Origin: Aquimarina mycalae
Lineage (GTDB): Bacteria; Bacteroidota; Bacteroidia; Flavobacteriales; Flavobacteriaceae
Reading direction: 5' to 3'
DNA length: 64,000 nucleotides
NCBI RefSeq assembly: GCF_029906345.1
Contig: NZ_JARYGY010000003.1
Span: forward strand, 186,001-250,000
Part shown: piece by piece, positions 38,554 to 45,000 of the stretch
Layout: each line of letters starts with the position of its first letter
How positions within the stretch are numbered: the first letter of the stretch is position 1
Translations under genes and position numbers: made by a program
Notes under the pieces: generated by a model
What the model saw: only the letters and a program-made list of their open reading frames with translations
Told to the model about the DNA's origin: nothing
The model's database searches: none

Positions 38554-39366
38554 TTAATCACAAGAAGCAGCTGCACCAGTTAAAGCACCACCTATTATCC
38601 CAACAGCGCCTACTGCTCCACAACCTATAACAGCTCCTACGCCAGCACCAACAGGAGCAGCGATACCTGCACTTGGGGCTGCGGCTATTGCAGCGCCAAC
38701 TCCAGCACCAACTCCAGCACCAACTCCACATCCAGCGATTCCACCTGCAATTGCTCCTCCAATTGTACCAGCAACACATGCTCCCCAACAAGACCACCAT
38801 CCCTCGCAATCTTTCTTGCTAAAAGAACTAAACTTAACTAATTTGGAATCTTTTATTGTTTCAGTCCAGTCCGTAAATTCAACTAAAAAACCAATAGTAT
38901 CAACCAATAATTGTTGTTCTTCAATGGACATTTTAGATCGTGTTACATCATTTTTCAATTCCATTAAACTCTTTACATACTCATCTTTAGTATCATAATT
39001 ATTGGCCGTTTGAAGTTTATTCAATATCGAAATATATTTCTTTGAAAATACTGGACGATTATTTTCATCTTGTTTAATTTCTACAATTCTTAAACCATTT
39101 TTTTTAGATTCTTGAATAAATAGCTTACTTAAATCTTCATCACTAAGCTTTGGGTTAGCGATAGATTCTTTAAGTATAATATCGAAAGAATTTATTAGTG
39201 CAGCAATATTTCTTGAATTATCAACAAGCTCTTTCTGCTTTTCAATATTTTTTAAAGCATCAACCGACTGCTCCTCTACACTATCAGTTGAACAACTAAT
39301 AGCAAATAGAGATAAACAAAATATTAAGATGAATTTTTGAAGTATATTAAAATTTAAAGTTTTCAT
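38554..39366 (-). CDS. Lipoprotein with glycine-zipper, Cys-containing C-terminal tail
   Basis: 270 residues. The lipoprotein signal (FILIFCLSLFAISC) is almost the same as in the paralogue at 40506. A helical, charged middle (~30-185) ends in FSSFSKKDC. Residues ~186-270 change abruptly: SCWGAC, then dense GxxxG/GxGxG repeats of Gly, Ala, Val and Ile with paired cysteines near both ends. Such glycine zippers insert in membranes and occur in bacteriocins such as the two-component Cdz type; that comparison is by pattern only. The gene follows the first double-glycine peptide gene by 93 bp with no terminator between, so it is probably co-transcribed. The 12-bp DNA repeats in the tail could vary in number. 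Confidence 0.82.
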   Translation of the reverse strand: MKTLNFNILQKFILIFCLSLFAISCSTDSVEEQSVDALKNIEKQKELVDNSRNIAALINSFDIILKESIANPKLSDEDLSKLFIQESKKNGLRIVEIKQDENNRPVFSKKYISILNKLQTANNYDTKDEYVKSLMELKNDVTRSKMSIEEQQLLVDTIGFLVEFTDWTETIKDSKLVKFSSFSKKDCEGWWSCWGACVAGTIGGAIAGGIAGCGVGAGVGAGVGAAIAAAPSAGIAAPVGAGVGAVIGCGAVGAVGIIGGALTGAAASCD

Positions 39367-39459
39367 TTTTTTTATGATTTGTATTTATAAAATTACTTGT
39401 GATTATTTATAGACATTCACAATTACAGTCTTATTGTTTTATAATTTGGTACTTAGAGA

Positions 39460-39657
39460 TTATAAAACACACATTTCGTGATTTTCAGAAATATTAGCAC
39501 AATTACAACTTGTAGTGTATACCAACATCCCAATTATATTTTTGCATAGATCATCGGCTGGTTCGATCTCATCTGTAGTAGATAGCCTTCCACCAAATAC
39601 AATTTTTTGTTCTTTTTTATCTAAGACTTTTCCTAGTCTCGCAATACTCTCTAACAT
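39460..39657 (-). CDS. Double-glycine leader peptide precursor 1
   Basis: 65 codons. The leader MLESIARLGKVLDKKEQKIVFGG ends in a GG pair and aligns with the leader of peptide 2 (common pattern ML-x4-LGK-x-L-x-K-x-EQK-x3-GG). This is the kind of leader cut by C39 peptidase-containing ABC exporters. The core peptide (~42 residues) contains four cysteines (DLCKNI, TSCNCAN, EMCVL). No exporter or modification enzyme is encoded in this window, so processing would depend on genes elsewhere. Transcription probably starts from the cassette copy at 39690-39900. Confidence 0.8.
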   Translation of the reverse strand: MLESIARLGKVLDKKEQKIVFGGRLSTTDEIEPADDLCKNIIGMLVYTTSCNCANISENHEMCVL

Positions 39658-39785
39658 GATTTATGTTTTAAAATTTAAATTTTCTATGATCAATTAAAGA
39701 CACTCACAGTATATGTCTATTCTTCGCGAAAGAATATTTATAATTAGAAAAAAGAAAATGATTCGATTTTACTAATTATACTGCC

Positions 39786-39814
39786 CTGTTACCATAAATA
39801 AGATTCTGTTACCC
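39786..39814 (-). promoter_or_regulatory. GTTACC direct-repeat element A
   Basis: Two CTGTTACC boxes exactly 20 bp apart (39786-39793 and 39806-39813). On the transcribed minus strand they read GGTAACAG. They lie 129 bp before the peptide 1 start. The same arrangement occurs at four other places in this locus. Confidence 0.75.
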
Positions 39815-39866
39815 AAGAAAATTATCTTTTATTGTTAAAAAAAATATTAAACTAATTATCAAAGCA

Positions 39867-39896
39867 AAAAGCTCTTACGTTTTTGTAAGAGCTTTT
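39867..39896. terminator. Terminator in cassette A (after peptide 2 gene)
   Basis: AAAGCTCTTAC / GTAAGAGCTTT stem with a 6-base loop and T-runs on both sides, so it may work in both directions. It ends the peptide 2 transcript. Confidence 0.85.
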
Positions 39897-39960
39897 TGGT
39901 TGTTTAAATACGATACGAGGTCAGAAACTTCTTAAATATTTTATTTCTTACCCGGAATTA

Positions 39961-39990
39961 GGTACTAGTTATAAACTAGCATCAGCGTGG
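39961..39990. repeat. REP-like palindromic fragment
   Basis: GGTACTAGTTATAAACTAGC followed by ATCAGCGTGGG. It matches 41481-41511 with two substitutions and contains an imperfect hairpin (ACTAGTT / AACTAG). It overlaps nothing coding except the terminal few bases before the peptide 2 stop. Confidence 0.55.
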
Positions 39991-39993
39991 GTA

Positions 39994-40194
39994 CTACTCC
40001 TCACAACAAAATGAGTGAATTTGAGGATTACAAGGTGTTAAACCTATAACTAGTCCACTATCAGCATCAACAACTGTTACATTATAAAAACAAATATGCT
40101 CATCTTCTGAAGGTGCATGTCGCAAACCTCCAAGAATTGACTTCTGTTCATTTTTGTTTAATGTTTTACCTAAGTTTGAAACGTTTTTTAACAT
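39994..40194 (-). CDS. Double-glycine leader peptide precursor 2
   Basis: 66 codons. The leader MLKNVSNLGKTLNKNEQKSIL-GG is of the same family as peptide 1. The core (~43 residues) has four cysteines, including a C-terminal CC pair (SFCCEE), and an HAPSEDEH start; overall sequence is unlike peptide 1, so leader conserved, core variable. It is flanked by its own cassette promoter (copy B) and by the terminator of copy A, so it forms a single-gene unit. Confidence 0.82.
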   Translation of the reverse strand: MLKNVSNLGKTLNKNEQKSILGGLRHAPSEDEHICFYNVTVVDADSGLVIGLTPCNPQIHSFCCEE

Positions 40195-40324
40195 GATTAA
40201 AATTTAAATTACGATGAATACTATGATCACTATAATGACACTCATAGCTTATGTCTATTCTTCGCGAAAGAATATTTTATAATCAGATAAAAGAAAATGA
40301 TTCGATTTTACTAATTATACTGCC

Positions 40325-40353
40325 CTGTTACCATAACTAGGATTCTGTTACCC
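40325..40353 (-). promoter_or_regulatory. GTTACC direct-repeat element B
   Basis: CTGTTACC boxes at 40325-40332 and 40345-40352, 20 bp apart, 131 bp before the start of double-glycine peptide 2. Confidence 0.75.
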
Positions 40354-40405
40354 AAGAAAATTCCATTTTATTGTTAAAAAAGTATTAAACTAACAATCAA
40401 AACTA

Positions 40406-40436
40406 AAAAGCTCTTACATTTCTGTAAGAGCTTTTT
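40406..40436. terminator. Terminator in cassette B (after the Cys-rich lipoprotein gene)
   Basis: AAAAGCTCTTAC / GTAAGAGCTTTT stem with a 6-base loop and flanking T-runs, about 70 bp after the lipoprotein gene. Confidence 0.85.
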
Positions 40437-40452
40437 GATTATTTTTTTTATC

Positions 40453-40479
40453 TGCTTCGAAGTTGCAAACTTCAAAGAG
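40453..40479. repeat. REP-like fragment GCTTCGAAGTTGCAAACTTC
   Basis: Near-perfect inverted repeat around TTGCAA. The same word, with a complete right arm, recurs at 41410-41436, and its right arm again at 41513-41529, so it looks like a dispersed palindromic element. Confidence 0.5.
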
Positions 40480-40505
40480 CAAGTCTTTTAGCTTTATATT
40501 TTAAC

Positions 40506-41150
40506 CTAACTACAATATAAATCATCACATAGGTCCCACGCATATGTCACACCAATATAGCATAATGTATAACAAGCAGGTCCACCTATACCTAAACTAC
40601 ATCCTGCATGACATATCAGCGTTCCAGCATAAGCCGCTCCCATACATAGATAATATCTCCAATTACAACCATCAGATCCTCCTCCTGACAATATTGTATT
40701 TGTCCCAAGTACTTTTGCAAAGGAAGACTCTAGATTACTTTGCTTAATATTTCCATATCTTTCTTTTATCATATTCCATCTTTTGGAAAAAGCTTTAGTA
40801 TATGCCGTTGTTCTTACCGATACAGAATACCTAAATAGCTTATCTATTTCCTTGGATTGTTCATCAAGCTCTAATCCTTCTTGTTGTAATTGAATCAGTT
40901 TTTTTTCCAATTCATTAACATTTAAAGAATTTTTATTCATTACATCTTCCAGAAAAGAGGCATAATTTTGCATTTCGATAGTTAAAGCAATAAAGTCTTT
41001 ATCATCACTAAGAGAAATTTCTGTTTCCCTAGCGTCTTTTTCTAATGCTTGTGTTTCGATACTATCGTCCTTAGAACAGCTAATAGCAAATATTGATAGG
41101 CAGAATACTAAGATTGATTTTTGAAGTATGTTGAGATTTAATTTTTTCAT
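40506..41150 (-). CDS. Lipoprotein with Cys-rich hydrophobic C-terminal tail
   Basis: 214 residues. Signal and lipobox (LVFCLSIFAISC, acylated Cys about residue 26) match the paralogue at 38554 almost residue for residue. The helical middle (~30-155) resembles the paralogue in layout but not closely in sequence. After a GGGSDG linker, the last ~55 residues form a compact tail with nine cysteines mixed with hydrophobic and Gly residues (CNWRYYLCMG, LICHAGCSLG, CYTLCYIG, CDDLYC). The tail resembles a disulfide-stabilised bacteriocin or cell-surface toxin domain; function unknown. Single-gene unit between cassettes B and C. Confidence 0.82.
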   Translation of the reverse strand: MKKLNLNILQKSILVFCLSIFAISCSKDDSIETQALEKDARETEISLSDDKDFIALTIEMQNYASFLEDVMNKNSLNVNELEKKLIQLQQEGLELDEQSKEIDKLFRYSVSVRTTAYTKAFSKRWNMIKERYGNIKQSNLESSFAKVLGTNTILSGGGSDGCNWRYYLCMGAAYAGTLICHAGCSLGIGGPACYTLCYIGVTYAWDLCDDLYCS

Positions 41151-41272
41151 GTTTTCATGTTTTAAAAATACTACGATAATTTAATGACACTCATAGCTTA
41201 TGTCTATTCTTCGCGAAAGAATATTTATGATTAGAAAAAAGAAAATAATTCGATTTTACTAATTATACTGCC

Positions 41273-41301
41273 CTGTTACCATAATTAGAATTCTGTTACC
41301 C
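41273..41301 (-). promoter_or_regulatory. GTTACC direct-repeat element C
   Basis: CTGTTACC boxes at 41273-41280 and 41293-41300, 20 bp apart, 123 bp before the Cys-rich lipoprotein start. Confidence 0.75.
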
Positions 41302-41351
41302 AAGAAAATTATCTTTTAGTGTTAAAAAAGTATTAAAGTGATAATTGAAAT

Positions 41352-41383
41352 AAAAAGCTCTTACATTTCTGTAAGAGCTTTTT
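41352..41383. terminator. Terminator in cassette C (after the immunity-like gene)
   Basis: AAAAGCTCTTAC / GTAAGAGCTTTTT stem with a 6-base loop, the same sequence as in cassette B. Confidence 0.85.
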
Positions 41384-41409
41384 ATTATTGTTTGTTTTTC
41401 TAACAATAT

Positions 41410-41529
41410 GCTTCGAAGTTGCAAACTTCGAAGAGCGAGGTAAAATATGTAAACTTTTTTTAGGACGAGACACTCATACCGGTACTAGTTACAAACTAGC
41501 ACCAGCGTGGGGTTACAAACTTCGAAGAG
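41410..41529. repeat. REP-like palindromic remnants between cassette C and the immunity-like gene
   Basis: The stretch holds an inverted repeat GCTTCGAAGTTGCAAACTTC (41410-41429, full arm to 41436), then the ACTAGTTACAAACTAGC hairpin with CACCAGCGTGGGG (41481-41511) and a further ACAAACTTCGAAGAG (41515-41529). It resembles remnants of palindromic dispersed elements, of the sort mobilised by REP-associated transposases. No transposase is present. Confidence 0.55.
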
Positions 41530-41534
41530 TTAAC

Positions 41535-42026
41535 TTAGATTGGATTATTAACAAAATTCGCAATCTCTTTTTTATATTTTAGAAATTTTATTCTAAATGT
41601 ATTAAAATCATCATTACTAATTTTATTTAACTCTGAATATTTTAACAAATCATTACTCGTCGTTAACAATTCATTTATAAATTCTATTAAATTAATTGTA
41701 ATGACTTCATTATTGTAATAATTCTTTTTAGTAAATACATTTTCATATATATCTAATCTACCTAAATAAACATAATAAAGAAAACCTTGTTTTTTTTCAA
41801 ATTTAAAGGCGAAATCACCTTCAACAAAATTTAATACACATTCGCTTTTTTGTGTTTTTAACATTTCTAACAGGCTATAATTCCATATATTTAAAACTGA
41901 ATAAATAAAATCATACCAATTATTTTCTGGAAACTTTTCACCTTTAATTTCAATCCAAATTGGAGCATACTTTTGTTCCATACTTTTTAATTTGAATATG
42001 TTCGTTTCTATTTTTAAATATTCCAT
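41535..42026 (-). CDS. Probable immunity protein for the RHS toxin
   Basis: 163-residue soluble protein with no signal peptide and no recognised motif. It is rich in aromatic and charged residues (NNWYDFIYSVLNIWNYSLLEML; FKFEKKQGFLYYVYLGRLDIYE) and mostly helical at the end. It starts 9 bp after the stop codon of the RHS protein with the variable C-terminus, the usual position of an immunity gene in polymorphic toxin loci. Function is inferred from that position, not from sequence. Base composition is even more A+T-rich than its neighbours, which fits acquired DNA. Confidence 0.65.
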   Translation of the reverse strand: MEYLKIETNIFKLKSMEQKYAPIWIEIKGEKFPENNWYDFIYSVLNIWNYSLLEMLKTQKSECVLNFVEGDFAFKFEKKQGFLYYVYLGRLDIYENVFTKKNYYNNEVITINLIEFINELLTTSNDLLKYSELNKISNDDFNTFRIKFLKYKKEIANFVNNPI

Positions 42027-42035
42027 AAATAGAAT

Positions 42036-45000
42036 TTAATTTTTAATAATAGGATATGCAGTCTCAATTATTTTTGATTGTCTATTCACTATAAATTCAA
42101 CAGTCCAACTTTTGTATTGTCCTATCATTTTTGTCTTAGTTATTTCATGAACCATTTGACTGTGTTTTGTAATATTAGAATATGCATTTTTAACTACATC
42201 TTTAATTTGACTTTCATCTAGCCCTGCAAATATCGTTTTTTTATTACTTTGATTTGCTATTTTCCCCCAATCAGAATGAGAATCAAAAATATGTTTCCAG
42301 TCAAATTTGGCTTTTTTCAATGAAGGAACACCCATAGGTAACTTCTTTGAAAAATTTAGTAAGTTTTTACCTTTTGAAAACTTATTTAGATGCAGTAAAT
42401 TCCAAGGATTATCAAGGTTTACAAAATCAAAACCTGTAAATGTGGTGGACATTTCACTTGCCAAACCTCTAAATATATCTACAACAAATTTACTATATGC
42501 TTTTTGCGTATCGTATGTATTTATTCCAGTTTTCTTTATTCCAAGTTCTGAAATATTGTCATTTATAGTTCCAATATTTGCGTTATCTCCACCAACATTA
42601 ATTAAACCAAAACTTGATAAATCTTGACTCCCTTCATACCACTCTACTTTACCTGTTTTTAAATTCAAATAATAATCTTCTGTATGCCCTCCATTCGGAT
42701 CAGTAAGTCTTATTGGATTATTACCCATACCGAGGTATGGACTTGCAAACTCCTGCATTGGATCCGTAGTTAGCCAACGTCCAATACGACTATCCCAAAG
42801 ACGTAACTCAAACGCTTCTTTTCCTGTTTCTGGATCTTTCTCTGCAAATTCTCCTTGATACCCATATCGATAATCGCCTTCTATATTTTTATTAGGCATT
42901 GGCATCCCAAAAGGATAGTAATCTGTCTTGCTAGCTAAAGACAACGCATTGTCACCATCTTTCATCACCACAGCTCTTACATTCCCTAAATGATCTGCTA
43001 GTTGGTATACATAGTTACCACCAGAACGGGATCCGTTATCTCTCTTAAAGACACCTATCCTACCGGCACCATATACTGGATGTTCTTCTAGTTTCATCTG
43101 TGAACGTCCTGGTCTATAATAAATCGCCATTGGATTACCAGCTACATCTCTTACATAGATCGTTTGTAGTAATTCACTGCCTATAAATGATTCCTTACGT
43201 ACACGTTGTCCTCGATCATTATAGTAAAACGCAACTTTTTCTTTATTGGCTACTTGTAAGTGTACATTATCTATCTCGGCACTCTGATATAATTTATTAA
43301 AGGCATTTACTATCCCGAAACCATTAGGGATTTCTCCATCATTTGTAATATCTATGGTTACATACACCTTCACTCCTGTAGCCAGAAAATCAAAATTAAT
43401 ATGATCTACAATTCGATCGCAATAACCATGGGTATGATCCTGTGGGTTTATTACTATAGTTTCAATAATAGATCCATCTTCTTGTTGTAGTGTAATTGTA
43501 GCGCCTGCATTCATATCAATAACTTGATCTGATATGATTCCATCATTAAAGACAGATCCCAATAATTGCTTTTGGAATAATAATACATCAAACTCTAATT
43601 TATGATGCGCATTTGCTACCGTTTTAAAGTCTGTTTTAATCGTATAGGTATTATTGGGCTGTACTTTGTTGTAAAAATTAAATTGTAGTCTACCTTGATA
43701 TGGGTCGCTGTTATCAAAATCTACGCAATATGGCGGTATATTGACTTCTTCATGAGAAATTGGTTCTCCATTTATAATTTGTGGTAGTAACCCTGTAAAA
43801 ACATCTTCCTGATCAGATTGGTTAGCAATGGAAACATGTCTCAATCCTTCAGATACCATCCAATTACTATGTCTACCAGCTGTATTAAAATCTTCAAAAG
43901 AAAGCGTATGATAATTATTGGTACTTGTAGTACTTAACTCACTAATTTTAGTTACCAATCCTGCAGCATTGTAGGCATATAATACTTTATCTTGTTTATT
44001 AATCACCAATTGCCCTATGCTATTATAGATATAATTATCTGGTGATTGATTTTTCAAATCGTTATATCGGTTTATATTGGTATTGTCATTTGTATCTTCT
44101 ACCTGGTTTAATTGGTTATTAATGCTACCGTAATGATATGTAAATTCATCCATCGCATTTGTACCATTGGCATCGGTAAAACCATTACGTTTTAATGTTT
44201 TTATATTACCATTAGCATCATAGGTAATGTTACTTACCTGATAATCTTCAGCATTGCCCGCATTCTCGTTTCTATAGTTTGCATTAGTTAGCCAATTGTT
44301 TTTATTATAACTATATGAATAGGTACTTGGTTGTCCTGTTTGATTTTGCCACTGTATCGCTTGTATATTGCCATTAAACTGGTTTGGACTAGATGCATTT
44401 ACTTGGGCAATAGGTGTTGGTGTATTTGTTCTTGTATAATCGTTTCTATAATACTGTAGTGTCATACCAAAAACATCTGCAATAAAACCATTGGCACCAT
44501 CCTGTCCAGGATCATTTTTAGTTTGTAATGAAGGGTGATTTATAGCTTTAAGTTGTCCGTTAAGATTATATACGTAATCTACACCTTGTAAATTTTCAGC
44601 TAATTCTTTTCTAATTAACTGTCCTGTCTCATTATAAAAATACTTTGCCTGCTCTTCAAAATTCTCATTATTAATCGATGTAGCAACTCGTATCAATTGT
44701 CCACCTACATTATACTCATAGTTGTGAATAAATCGTTCATCTTTGCTATGTCTTTGATAATCCACTTGTATTACTTGACCTGTAATAGCATCATAGGTAT
44801 AATCTATTGTTTTCAAACAATCTAAACCTGGTATATGTTGTATAATCCATGTTACTCTTCCGTATACATCATAACTGTACCAAGTTGTCGTTGTTTCTGG
44901 AGATTTTGTTTGGGTTTTTGATACATTTCCTGATAAAAAGGTTTGCTTGTATTCTTTTTCGGATAAACCACATTTATTTAAATAATCAGCTAAAGATTTG

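Larger units (their letters stand above)
39690..39900 (-). repeat. Promoter/terminator cassette, copy A
   Basis: First of three nearly identical ~210-bp blocks (others at 40230-40440 and 41178-41388). From its right end, read on the minus strand: a terminator stem for the gene before it, the GTTACC direct-repeat element (39786-39814), an AT-rich TATAATTAGTAA, and near-palindrome ATTCTTTCGCGAAGAAT (39719-39735) in the likely 5' untranslated RNA. It precedes double-glycine peptide 1. Confidence 0.85.
40230..40440 (-). repeat. Promoter/terminator cassette, copy B
   Basis: Second copy of the ~210-bp block. Order and spacing of palindrome (40257-40273), direct-repeat element (40325-40353) and terminator (40406-40436) equal those in copies A and C. 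It precedes double-glycine peptide 2. Confidence 0.85.
41178..41388 (-). repeat. Promoter/terminator cassette, copy C
   Basis: Third copy of the ~210-bp block, with palindrome (41206-41222), direct-repeat element (41273-41301) and terminator (41352-41383). It precedes the Cys-rich lipoprotein; its terminator ends the RHS/immunity transcript. Confidence 0.85.

Noticed and set aside
38690..38730. Short tandem DNA repeat considered as a CRISPR-like or satellite array
   Set aside because: Repeat unit of 12 bp encodes Gly-Ala-Gly-Val in frame within the glycine-zipper tail. There are no spacers and no cas genes.
38558..38809. An 83-codon frame full of Trp, Cys and Arg that looks like an antimicrobial peptide
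   Set aside because: It is the shifted-frame reading of the glycine-zipper tail of the lipoprotein at 38554-39366. The tandem GGN/GCN codons give Trp/Cys/Arg by frame shift, and it has no separate start signals.
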